NCBI GenBank assembly: GCA_947383145.1
Contig: CANDCH010000001.1
Coordinates: 124,001 to 188,000, forward strand
Source of the DNA: an uncultured bacterium
GTDB lineage: Bacteria; Bacillota; Clostridia; Oscillospirales; Oscillospiraceae
Direction: 5' to 3'
Length of the DNA: 64,000 nt
Made by a program: the position numbers and the translations under genes. The notes beneath the pieces were generated by a model. It ran no database searches. It saw only the letters and a list, made by a program, of their open reading frames with translations, and was not told the DNA's origin. Of this stretch, positions 31,507 through 40,163 are shown in pieces; position 1 is the stretch's first letter, and each line of letters begins with the position of its first letter.

Positions 31507-32823
31507 CTATGCCGCCCGCTCCTCCACCGGCAGCAGGATGTCGAGGACATACACCCCGTCCTGCACGTCCAGGCGCAGGTCGCCCCCGTATTTTTCGGTC
31601 AGCGCCCGGATGCTGCGCATTCCGAACCCATGGTACCGCTTATCCTCCTTCACGGTCTGGGGCAGCCCGTCCGCGAAGGTGAGCTCCCCCTCGTAATAGT
31701 TCTCCTGGTGGATGAGGATGAAGGAATTGCGGGCGGTGACGGTGAGGCAGACCACCCGCTTTTCCGGGTCCTCCAGCCGCTCCACCGCCTCGATGGCGTT
31801 GTCCATAATGTTGCTGAACAGCGAGTAGGTGTCCGCCTCCGACATAAACGCCAGCCGTTTGCCGTCCGCGATGCAAGTGGCGGCGATACGCTTGCTCAGG
31901 CACAGCAGGCTCTTGTTGGACAGCACAATGTCCAGCGCCGCGTTCCCCGTGCTCACCCCCGAGTCATAGATCTCCACCATGTCCTGAATGTCCGACAGCT
32001 CCCGCGGGTCCACCCGCCCGTCCAGCGCCGCGATCTGGTGCTTCAGGTCGTGGCACTTGATGTTGATGGCGTCCGCCGCGGCCTTCTCCCGGAGGTACTG
32101 GCCGCGCTCGCTGTAGAGCAGCTGCCGCGTCACCTCCGACTCCCGGCCGGCCTGCTCCGCCCGGGTCTGGCACAGGCTGACCAGCAGGGCCATAAAGGAG
32201 CACACAATGGAAAAGGCGTAAATGCACAGCGTGAGATTGGGGGCGTTGAGACGGCTGGCCTCCCCCATGGCGTAGGTGTTGATGACGATATCCATGCACA
32301 CCACGCACACCGCCAGCACGACCATCAGGCGGTTGTCGGAGATGCCCTCATTGCCTGCCTGGGCCACGGGGCGCAGCAGCTTCCAATACAAAAGCCCGAA
32401 CACCGCCGCTGAGATCAGCAGCAGAATGAACCGGTCCGCCAGGATGGGGATGCCGGGCCGCAGCAGGCGGATGCCGCCCATAAGGCGCTGGGAGATGTGC
32501 TCCAGGCAATAGGCGATGGTAACGCAAAACACCGCCAGCACCGGCGTGCACCGGGTGCAAAACAGCACCGCCAAGACGGTCAGCAGGTACAGCACCAGGT
32601 ATTTGACAATGCTCAAGGAACCGTACGCGGTCTGGTGGTCCGCCGCCAGCCGCAGACTGTTGATGATCAGCGACCAGCAGAACATCGCGGCGAGGGACGC
32701 CGCAATCCGAACGGCGCAGTGCCGCTGGCGGGGCATTTTATATCCCATAAGCATTGTGCCCGCCAGCAGAGACAGCACCACGTTCAGATCATCTCGAAAA
32801 AAGATTCCCACAAGCTCAGCCAA
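31507..32823 (-). CDS. GHKL sensor histidine kinase, system 3
   Basis: 438 residues from the TTG at 32823. The polytopic N-terminal half is followed by KCHDLKHQI (His258), the N-box NIMDNAIEAVERL and the glycine box FGMRSIRAL. I prefer TTG 32823 because GAGGAGG lies 8 bases upstream and the alignment with kinases 1 and 2 then begins at the same place. A GTG at 32847 overlapping the regulator's stop is the alternative and would add 8 residues. The gene ends before a strong terminator, beyond which the GH3-D/CBM/GH3-C operon starts. Confidence 0.87.
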   Translation of the reverse strand: MAELVGIFFRDDLNVVLSLLAGTMLMGYKMPRQRHCAVRIAASLAAMFCWSLIINSLRLAADHQTAYGSLSIVKYLVLYLLTVLAVLFCTRCTPVLAVFCVTIAYCLEHISQRLMGGIRLLRPGIPILADRFILLLISAAVFGLLYWKLLRPVAQAGNEGISDNRLMVVLAVCVVCMDIVINTYAMGEASRLNAPNLTLCIYAFSIVCSFMALLVSLCQTRAEQAGRESEVTRQLLYSERGQYLREKAAADAINIKCHDLKHQIAALDGRVDPRELSDIQDMVEIYDSGVSTGNAALDIVLSNKSLLCLSKRIAATCIADGKRLAFMSEADTYSLFSNIMDNAIEAVERLEDPEKRVVCLTVTARNSFILIHQENYYEGELTFADGLPQTVKEDKRYHGFGMRSIRALTEKYGGDLRLDVQDGVYVLDILLPVEERAA

Positions 32824-32843
32824 TAATTTCTCCTCCTCTCCCG

Positions 32844-33557
32844 TCACGCCGGGCCCCCGCCGCTGAAATAGCGGTTCAGCTCCGCCACCAGCTCCTTCTT
32901 CCGGGCCCGGCTGATGGGGATGGCGCGGCCGTCCACAAGCACTTCCATGCCGCTGACCGCCATGACGTGCCGCAGGTTCACAATGTAAGAACCGCCGCAG
33001 CGGAAGAACTGCGCTTTGGGCAGAACCGCCTCCACGTCCTTCAGCACGCCGTAGGCCTTATATTCGCCCAGCTCTGTGTAATACACGATGTGGTGCTTGT
33101 AAATCTCCACGTATTTCAGCGCGGAGGCCCTCAGCCGCAGCGGCCCGGTGTTGGTGCTGAGGGTGATCTCCTCCTCCCGGGCCCCTCTCCGGCGGGTGAC
33201 CGCCCGCTTGAGCTTCAGCGCGAAGGCGGGATAGCCGATGGGCTTTACGATGTAGTCCAGCGCGTCCACCTCATAGCCGTTGATGGCGTACTGGGACAGG
33301 TGGGTGACAAAAATCAGGATGACAGAGGGGTCCTTCTCCCGGAGCTGCCTGGCCGCGTCCATGCCGTTGACGCCGGGCATTTCGATGTCCATGAAAACAA
33401 TGTCGTACTGGGAGCGGTATTCCCGCAAAAACGCGTCCGCGTTCTCGTACCGGGTGTGCCGGAGCGCCTCCCCTTTTTCCTGGGAAAAGCGCTGGATATA
33501 CGATTCGAGCCGCTGGGCTTCGCTGGGCGTGTCTTCCACGATGGCGATATGGAGCAC
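32844..33557 (-). CDS. LytTR-family response regulator, system 3
   Basis: Receiver domain (acidic pair VEDT, phospho-acceptor Asp57 in IVFMDIEMP, Lys in YIVKPI) plus LytTR domain (LKYVEIYKHHIVYY ... CGGSYIVNLRHV). I chose the GTG at 33557 because AAAGGTGAG lies about 9 bases upstream and the protein is then 237 residues like regulators 1 and 2; a GTG at 33566 touches that ribosome site. Likely activator of the GH3-D operon through the repeats at 31418-31445. Confidence 0.88.
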   Translation of the reverse strand: MLHIAIVEDTPSEAQRLESYIQRFSQEKGEALRHTRYENADAFLREYRSQYDIVFMDIEMPGVNGMDAARQLREKDPSVILIFVTHLSQYAINGYEVDALDYIVKPIGYPAFALKLKRAVTRRRGAREEEITLSTNTGPLRLRASALKYVEIYKHHIVYYTELGEYKAYGVLKDVEAVLPKAQFFRCGGSYIVNLRHVMAVSGMEVLVDGRAIPISRARKKELVAELNRYFSGGGPA

Positions 33558-33603
33558 AGCGTTCACCTCACCTTTTGTTTCAGTAACCCGGCCTTATAAG
33601 CTC

Positions 33604-33632
33604 AGTATAACACCTCAGCGCCGCCCCTTCAA
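33604..33632 (-). promoter_or_regulatory. Sigma-A promoter of system 3
   Basis: Minus strand: -35 TTGAAG (33632-33627), 17-base spacer, -10 TATACT (33609-33604). Confidence 0.75.
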
Positions 33633-33750
33633 CTATATTTTGCAGATCCGGAAGACAAGCGTTTCTTTATCAGACGGCCCGCCGCACCCGCGGGGGCCGG
33701 TCAAAAAGCCTGACAGCCGCACGCGTCCGCGCCGCCGTGAGCCGCCGGCC

Positions 33751-33780
33751 TTGTCATACCCGGGAGGCTTGTGCTATAAT
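33751..33780 (+). promoter_or_regulatory. Sigma-A promoter of mcrBC
   Basis: -35 TTGTCA (33751-33756), 18-base spacer, perfect -10 TATAAT (33775-33780), 35 bases before the ATG at 33815. No gene is seen between this and the system 3 promoter on the other strand. Confidence 0.75.
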
Positions 33781-33814
33781 CATACCATATGGATGGAAAA
33801 GGATCTGATCAGCA

Positions 33815-35423
33815 ATGAATTGGGAACAGTTGTCGTTGAATCAGGTGAAAACCGTGCTCCTGGAGGGCCGGCCGGAATGCGAGCCGCTTCGGAGGGCGTT
33901 GAAGGAGCAGCTGCGGAAAAAACCTCCAGGAGCGGAACAACCGGAGATATCCCCTCGCCTTTATGGCGTACGCCCTCGCCGTCCTGGCGGTGTGGCACGC
34001 GGCGTTCGAGGGGCGGGATGCGGACCTAAACGACCTGGAAGAACACTACTGTTTGAAGAAGCTTTTCTGGGATAAGGAGCGCAACCGAGAGGATTTCGAT
34101 CTCTCCCAGTACCTTAACATGGCGTCGCCCAACAGGCCGGCCAGAGGGGCGCCCGTGGATGAGCAGCGGGCGTGCGCCGAGCAGTGCCTGCGGCGCATCC
34201 GGGAAAACTATGCCCAGGAGGCCTTCCGCCCAGATATGCCCTTCGGGGAGCTGCTGGAGCGGGTGGAGCAGCGGAACAGGCGAGAGGCCGACGCCGGCAG
34301 GGAGGAGCGGCCCATCTACTCCTACCTGCCGCCCCTGCGGGAGGTACTGCGCAATGAGCTCCCCGCCGGGGCCGTCGTCCCGGAGGACCCGCCCCGGGAA
34401 GCCCGGCAAGCCGCCACAGATCCTTTCCGCCAGGAGATCCGCAGCCTCTTGGAAAACGGCGTCAAGCTGGTGGTTTTCACCGGCGCAGCCGGCACCGGGA
34501 AAACCTATACCGCCAAAAAGCTGGCCGGGGAACTGGGCGCGCCTCTGCCCGGGCCCGCGGGGGCCCGTCCCTATGCCCTGGTCCAGTTCCACCCCTCCTA
34601 CGATTATACGGACTTTGTGGAGGGACTGCGGCCCGTCCAGACAGACGGCCAGATGCAGTTTGTCAAGCTGGACGGCAGCTTCAAAGCCTTCTGCCGCCAA
34701 GTGGCCGAACTGAACAAGCAGTACGCCGGACGCGAAGAGAAGGACCCGGACCGGCGCTACTTTTTCCTCATCGACGAGATCAACCGGGCGGAGCTGTCCA
34801 AGGTGTTCGGCGAGCTGATGTCCTGCCTGGAGGCGGACAAGCGGGGGCCGGGGCCGGAGGGTCAGAACCGGGTCCATACCCAGTACCAGAACCTGCCCAC
34901 CTACGACCTGAAGCGGGGCCGGATGCTGGAGCCCAGTGAGGACGTGTTCGCCGGCGGCTTTTACGTCCCGGAAAACGTGTACATCATCGGAACCATGAAT
35001 GACATCGACCGCTCGGTGGAAAGCATGGATTTTGCCCTGCGCCGCCGGTTCGACCTGCGGGAGGTGTCGGTGAGCAGCGCGCTGTTAAGCGGCGCTTTCT
35101 CCGCCATGGGCTTTGGCCGCAACGCGGGTGAGCTCACCCGCCGCGTGACCGCCCTGAACCATGTGCTGGAGGCCGGCGGCGGGGCCTATGGGCTGAACCG
35201 GCAGTACTTTATCGCTCAGGGACATTTTTCCAATCTGCCCGCGGCCATTCAAAAAGAGGGCCCGCTGGGGGCCATTCTGGACCATGTATGGACCTACCGC
35301 CTGGAAAACCTGCTGCGGGAATACCTCCGGGGCGTGAACGACTCTAAAGTTGACGCGTTCGCAGCCAAATGCCGGAATGCCTTTCTGAACGGAGGCGGCG
35401 CCCATGAAGCCGCTCAGGGATAA
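33815..35423 (+). CDS. mcrB: McrB-type AAA+ GTPase of a McrBC modification-dependent restriction system, N-terminal frameshift
   Basis: The core is intact: Walker A FTGAAGTGKTYTAKK, Walker B YFFLIDEINRAELSKVF and the McrB signature GTMNDIDRSVESMDFALRRR. In McrBC, McrB forms the GTP-driven ring that recognises methylated DNA and drives the McrC nuclease. The ATG at 33815 sits behind a strong promoter, but its frame breaks near 33951. Dropping one C from the CCCC at 33951-33954 joins EIS to LAFMAYALAVLAVWH and yields a ~535-residue protein. Without that correction, translation could only begin at 33963. So either an assembly error or an inactivating mutation. Overlaps mcrC by 20 bases. Confidence 0.85.
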
Positions 35424-36858
35424 CGCCCTGGTCCCCGGCAGCATGGTATCCCTCTGCCGGGGCATTCAGGAGCAGATTGACCAGGCCCGCTGCAGCCTGA
35501 TCGACCTGCTGGAGCTGTCCGGCCCCAACCGGCGTGCTGGGGATGGACCCACGCAGCCGCCCCAGGTGTTCCTCCGCCGGGACGGCGGACAGTACGCCAC
35601 GGGAAATTATGTGGGCCAGTTTGAGTTCCACTGTGGGGACGGCCGGGTGGACCGGGTGACCATTGGCGCCAGGGGGCCCGGATACCGGGGGCCGGGCGAG
35701 GAGGGTCTGCGGGACGCCCAGGGCAGGTTCCTGCTCCGGTCCATGCTGGAAGGCGCCCGGGCGGTCCCCCGGGACATTCTGGAGGAGGAAACCGGCCGGG
35801 AGCCGGAGGACGGCTACAGCCAGCTGCTGGCCGCCCGTCTGGCGGCCCAGCTGGACCACGCGTGGCGGAAAGGCCGGCTGCGGTTTTACCGCGGCTCCCC
35901 CCAGCGGGACGGCCGGGTTCGGGGCCGCCTGGACATCTCCCGGGAGATCCGCCAAGGCGCGGGCCTCCGGGACGGCCGCATGGCCTATGAGGTCCGGGAA
36001 TTCACCGGCGGCAACGACTACAACCGCCTGTTCCTCCAGGCGTGCCTGTCGGCAGAGCGTCAGCACCCCAGTCTGATGCTCCACATGCGCAAACGGCTGC
36101 CGGGATATGGCGCCGCCCTCCAGGCCTTGCAAAACACCGCCTGGCGCCGGATAGATACCGGCGCGCTGCTGGACCGAACGCGGAAAAAAATCACAAACCC
36201 CATCTACCGGGACTATGAGACGCTGCGCGTCATTTCCCAGGCGTTTCTCCGCCGCCAGGGAAACGTCTCCAGGTCCGAAGATAGCGGCGCTCCCTTTGTC
36301 ACCGGCATCTTTCTGGACATCAGCCAGCTCTGGGAGCGGTTTCTCCTGGAAAAGGTCCACCCGCCTTCGCCGAAACTGCATTACCAGGCGGAAGCCCGTA
36401 TCCTGGACGGAAATCTACGGGTGTTCCCCGACTTTTACTATTAAGGCCGGCTCGTTTTGCCGGGAGAGCCCCGGGTTGGTCCTGGATGCCAAAACAAGTT
36501 CAAATGGGGCAATACCTTGGACAGCGGCGGCCCCTGGACCGGCGTACACGACGACATCTGCCAGGTGCTGGCCTATATACTGGAGCTGCGCTGCCCTCAC
36601 GGCGGCGTGGTCTTTCCTGTGGATTGGACCGCTCTTCCGAAAACGCCCCGGCTGCCCTCCGGGGCAGGCCCGAGGGATCGGCTGAACCTTCCCCCGTTCC
36701 AGTTCTGGCGCTTTCCCTTTGCCGTACCCGGCGAGGTCTCGGATTACGGCGTCTTCCGGCGTCTCATGGATCAGGAGGCGGAACGGCTGGGCCGCCAGAT
36801 CACGGGACTGCTCCTTCAGCCCTGCCGCCCCCTGGCCGTCTATTTCGGCGGGCGGTAG
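35404..36858 (+). pseudogene. mcrC: McrC nuclease subunit, two frameshifts
   Basis: The first frame (to 36444) gives the McrC N-terminal region and stops just after RVFPDFYY. Dropping one T at 36433-36436 restores DFTIKAGSFC ... LVLDAK. A further missing base at the AAAA of 36491-36494 restores a DAK(Y/N)KFKWG reading and then DICQVLAYILELRC to the stop at 36858. Together these give the PD-(D/E)xK nuclease core of McrC. As assembled, the protein ends before the catalytic lysine, so the nuclease should be dead unless the indels are sequencing errors. Confidence 0.8.
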
Positions 36859-36869
36859 AACGCCAGGAG

Positions 36870-36899
36870 GCGCCGCGGGCAAGGAGAACGGCGCGGCGC
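36870..36899 (+). repeat. GC-rich hairpin after mcrC
   Basis: GCGCCGCG (36870-36877) pairs with CGCGGCGC (36892-36899), followed by GATTTC. A weak terminator for mcrBC at best. Confidence 0.4.
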
Positions 36900-36939
36900 G
36901 ATTTCACCTGTGAAAAAATCGGCGCAGGGCTTGAGACGG

Positions 36940-36969
36940 TTGACAGGCGGCGCAAAGTATGGTTACAAT
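36940..36969 (+). promoter_or_regulatory. Sigma-A promoter of system 4 and the ROK gene
   Basis: Perfect -35 TTGACA (36940-36945), 18-base spacer, -10 TACAAT (36964-36969), 25 bases before the ATG at 36995. Confidence 0.8.
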
Positions 36970-36994
36970 ATCCTGAGAAGGGAGGGCGGGTTCC

Positions 36995-37717
36995 ATGTAT
37001 GCGATTGCGGTCTGTGATGATGAGGAGCCTGTGCTGCGGCATATTGCCCGCAGCATCTCCCTTGAATTTGAACGAAGGGGACAGCCGACGGTTGTAGATG
37101 AGTATGACGGGGCCACCGCCCTGGAGAAACGGTTTCAGCTGGCGAATTCCTACGATGTGCTGCTGATTGATATTGACATGCCGAAGCTGGACGGCATTGA
37201 GTTCTGCCGCCGCTTCCGCGAGCAGGGGGGAGATTCGTTAATTGTATTCGTATCCAACCGAGAGGAGCTGGTGTTCAAAACATTTGAGGTGGCTCCATTC
37301 CGCTTTGTCCGAAAAAGCCGCCTGCACAAAGAAATTGGAAAATTATGCGACGATATTATTATTGAGCTGGAGCGGCGGGCGGACAAGTTCCTCTGCTTTG
37401 ACGACGAACAAGGAAGCCGCATATACTCTGTGAACATCCGAAAGCTGATGTATGTGGAGGCCAGCCGCAAATACTGTAAGCTTTGTTCTGTCGGCGATAC
37501 GCTGGAGGTGCAGATCCAGTTCAATGAGATGGCGGCGAAATTGGGCGCAATGGGATTTATCCAAATTCATCGGAGCTATCTCGTAAACCCCGCGTTTATT
37601 TACTTAATTGATAACGATTCCGTGACGCTGGACGACGGAGAGCGGCTGCCGATGAGCAGGAACAGAAGAAATGACGTAAAGGATTCGTTTTTCCATTGGC
37701 GGAGGGCTGGCTTGTAA
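36995..37717 (+). CDS. LytTR-family response regulator, system 4
   Basis: 240 residues: receiver with acidic pocket CDDEE, phospho-acceptor Asp59 in VLLIDIDMP and Lys in FRFVRKSRL, then a LytTR domain (IRKLMYVEASRKYCKLCS ... IHRSYLVNPAFIY). It is more distant from regulators 1-3, which resemble each other; the region 36995-38994 is also visibly less GC-rich than its neighbours. Its TAA overlaps the kinase ATG (TAATG). Likely activator of the GH3 array from 40164, whose promoter region carries a direct-repeat pair. Confidence 0.9.
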   Translation: MYAIAVCDDEEPVLRHIARSISLEFERRGQPTVVDEYDGATALEKRFQLANSYDVLLIDIDMPKLDGIEFCRRFREQGGDSLIVFVSNREELVFKTFEVAPFRFVRKSRLHKEIGKLCDDIIIELERRADKFLCFDDEQGSRIYSVNIRKLMYVEASRKYCKLCSVGDTLEVQIQFNEMAAKLGAMGFIQIHRSYLVNPAFIYLIDNDSVTLDDGERLPMSRNRRNDVKDSFFHWRRAGL

Positions 37718-38994
37718 TGGAATTTTTGAAGTGCGCTTTGGATTGGTACGGGAATTCCCAATTCCTGATGGTATTGCTGATGCTGTCCGCCGTGTTCCCG
37801 CGCCGGGGCGGCATAACCCGCACAGCCCTGCTTGGCGGGGGCTTGACCGTGTGCTTCGCGCTCTGCAATGGACTGAGCGGCTGGATCGTGATCCGGGGCG
37901 GGCTGCCTGTGATGGCCAACTTTCAGCTGTTCCTCCTGCTGGTGTTTTTATGGTCGCTGTTGTTTGGGTACGCCGCGCTGGAGGTGGCGGGCAGTCAACT
38001 AATCAGTACCCTCCTTTTTTTCATCAACAGCGTGTACCTGTGTTATAGACTGGTTGGAGCCGTATTCACTTCTGCCGGTATGGCGCGCTCCGTTCAGAAT
38101 CTGCTGACCATTTTGCTTCTATTCGTGCTGGTTCCAATATTGCGGCGGATGATTCACCCCATCAAAATTAAACTGTCAACGATGTACTGGGTGTTGGCGG
38201 ATCTGACCCTGGCGATTATGATCGTCTTAAGCAGCTTCCGCGCCGAGCTGCCGGAGCGGGACGACCTGGGGATGATACTGATCCTGCTCACAATGAATTT
38301 CACCCTCTACTTCCTCCTGGTGCGCGTGGCGGACGAGACCGAAAAACAGATGGAGCTGGCGCTCGCCAATCAGAGCCTGATGCTTCAGGTGCGGCAGATG
38401 GAGAACATAAAGCCAATGCTGGAGCGAACGCGGCAAATGCGGCATGAGCTGAAAAACAATTATTTCCTCATAGAGTCCATGCTGTTGGAAAAGCGGTACG
38501 AGGAAGCGCAGCGGTTTCTCCATGAAAAAATAGGGCCCCGCCTGGAAGAAAAGGAACTGGTCGCCACGGGAAACCATTTTATTGACCTATTGCTGTCGCA
38601 AAAGGTGAACGAGGCGCGCCTGAAGGAGATTCCCGTGGAATTGAACGTGCTGCTGCCGGATCAGCTTTCCATCAATCAGGAGATGCTGTGCGGCCTGCTG
38701 TTCAACTTATGGGACAACGCCATCGAGGCGTCCTCGAACGTCGCGGACCCTGGGATTTGCTTTTCCATGCGCAAGGTTAAGGGGTATATCGAAATAGAAA
38801 TCCGCAACAAAATTGTCCGCTCCGTGCTGGCCAATAACCCTAATCTGAATACGACGAAATCCGAGGCGGAAAGCCATGGCATCGGTATGGGGATCATCCG
38901 GCAGATCGTTCAAAGGTACGACGGAAATTTGACCATTTGGGAAAAGGACCGCTGGTTTGTGGTAAGCGCGATATTAGTTGACCGCATGAATTAG
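37717..38994 (+). CDS. GHKL sensor histidine kinase (AgrC-like), system 4
   Basis: 425 residues. A polytopic N-terminal half (about residues 1-200), the phospho-acceptor RQMRHELKNNY (His243), the N-box LLFNLWDNAIEASSN and the glycine box SHGIGMGIIRQIV. The Arg-His-Glu-x-Lys-Asn pattern is closer to the AgrC/CitA-type H box than the HD-x-KHQ of kinases 1-3, so this system has a separate origin. ATG 37717 overlaps the regulator's stop and has GGAGGG upstream. Followed after 10 bases by the ROK gene. Confidence 0.9.
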   Translation: MEFLKCALDWYGNSQFLMVLLMLSAVFPRRGGITRTALLGGGLTVCFALCNGLSGWIVIRGGLPVMANFQLFLLLVFLWSLLFGYAALEVAGSQLISTLLFFINSVYLCYRLVGAVFTSAGMARSVQNLLTILLLFVLVPILRRMIHPIKIKLSTMYWVLADLTLAIMIVLSSFRAELPERDDLGMILILLTMNFTLYFLLVRVADETEKQMELALANQSLMLQVRQMENIKPMLERTRQMRHELKNNYFLIESMLLEKRYEEAQRFLHEKIGPRLEEKELVATGNHFIDLLLSQKVNEARLKEIPVELNVLLPDQLSINQEMLCGLLFNLWDNAIEASSNVADPGICFSMRKVKGYIEIEIRNKIVRSVLANNPNLNTTKSEAESHGIGMGIIRQIVQRYDGNLTIWEKDRWFVVSAILVDRMN

Positions 38995-39004
38995 GGGTGT
39001 ATGC

Positions 39005-39958
39005 ATGAATCAATATTTTATTTCCAGTGTGGGGGAGCGGGCCGCCAAGGGCCAGCAATTATCGACCCAAGGACATTACGCCATTGGAATAGAGCTGACC
39101 TCCGGCCATATCCGCATGCTCGCGGTGGACTTGCTGGTGCGCAGGCTGGGCGCAAAAACGGTGGCCATTCCGTTTCAGGCCAATGACGAATACGCGCTGC
39201 GCCTGACCCGGGCGATAGAGGATTTTATCGACGAGGAGGGGCTGTCGCGCCAGCGGCTGCTGGGCGTCGGGGTTACGGTCCCGGGAATTGTGGACGCCGG
39301 CCGGACGCACATCACCGACGCGCCCACCATCCAGGTGAAGCAGATGGCCGCGGCGGATCTGATCGGCCATATCCCATACCCTGTCTGGCTGGAAAACGAC
39401 GCAAACGCCGGGGGATACGCGGAGTGGTGGAACCGCGCGGGGGTGGCGGATATGGCCTATCTGTCTGTGGGGCGCGGCGTGGGCGGCGCGATTCTGATCG
39501 CGGGCAGCACCTACTTAGGCACACATACCCGTTCCGGGGAATTCGGACATATGTGCATCCATCCCGGCGGCAAAATCTGTGAGTGCGGCCAGCGGGGATG
39601 CCTGGAGGCGTACTGCTCCACAGGCAGGCTGTCGGACGCGCTGGGCATCTCCCTGGAGGAATTTTTCAGCGGTATGGAGGGCGGGAACGGGGAGTACCGC
39701 AGCCTGTGGAACGACTATCTGGACAACCTGGCCATTGGCGTCCGGAACATCCATGTGATTCTGGACTGCGGAATTGTGATCGGGGGGAAGCTCTCCCAAT
39801 TCCTCGCGCGCCACTTCGCGGAGATGGAATCAAGGCTGCGAAAACTTGACGCCGGTTATCTGCGGGAGCCGTACCTGTCCATCTGCCGGTACCGCTCCCA
39901 CTCCACTGAAATCGGCGCGGCGCTGTACTTCATCGACAAGTTTATCAAGGAGCACTGA
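39005..39958 (+). CDS. ROK family protein (sugar kinase type, no DNA-binding domain)
   Basis: 317 residues. Seen: the ROK N-terminal nucleotide-binding start AIGIELTSGHIRMLAVDL, the catalytic stretch WLENDANAGGYAEWW, the EFGHM loop and the zinc motif CECGQRGCLEAYC. There is no N-terminal helix-turn-helix, so it is the kinase branch of the family rather than an NagC/XylR repressor. The first phosphate-binding loop has Glu-Leu-Thr instead of the usual Asp-x-Gly-Gly-Thr, so kinase activity needs proof. Third gene of the system 4 operon, which places sugar phosphorylation or sensing beside the signalling pair. A terminator follows. Confidence 0.85.
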   Translation: MNQYFISSVGERAAKGQQLSTQGHYAIGIELTSGHIRMLAVDLLVRRLGAKTVAIPFQANDEYALRLTRAIEDFIDEEGLSRQRLLGVGVTVPGIVDAGRTHITDAPTIQVKQMAAADLIGHIPYPVWLENDANAGGYAEWWNRAGVADMAYLSVGRGVGGAILIAGSTYLGTHTRSGEFGHMCIHPGGKICECGQRGCLEAYCSTGRLSDALGISLEEFFSGMEGGNGEYRSLWNDYLDNLAIGVRNIHVILDCGIVIGGKLSQFLARHFAEMESRLRKLDAGYLREPYLSICRYRSHSTEIGAALYFIDKFIKEH

Positions 39959-39990
39959 ACAGAGCGGCCCAACGGGCCGCTCTGTTTCTT
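39959..39990 (+). terminator. Rho-independent terminator of the system 4 / ROK operon
   Basis: Perfect 12-bp stem ACAGAGCGGCCC (39959-39970) / GGGCCGCTCTGT (39974-39985), then TTCTTGTT. The GH3 array downstream must therefore have its own promoter. Confidence 0.85.
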
Positions 39991-40020
39991 GTTGCGGCGG
40001 CTTGGAACGGAGCCTTGCGA

Positions 40021-40053
40021 TACATCTCGTACCGCATTTGTACATTTCGTACC
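40021..40053 (+). promoter_or_regulatory. Direct-repeat pair upstream of the GH3 array, candidate LytTR operator
   Basis: TACATCTCGTACC (40021-40033) and TACATTTCGTACC (40041-40053) match at 12 of 13 bases with a 20-base period, about two helical turns. Downstream I see only weak -10 candidates (TATTGT 40078-40083 or TAGTAT 40083-40088) and no -35 match, as expected for a promoter that needs an activator. The system 4 regulator is the nearest candidate. Confidence 0.6.
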
Positions 40054-40163
40054 AAAATCTCATATCGCCCTGTCAGCTATTGTAGTATTGCAGCAGCACG
40101 TGAGGGCCGGAGGACCACGAGACCGTGGCGGTCTGAGCGGAAAGAGTGAAAGGAGCATAAAAA

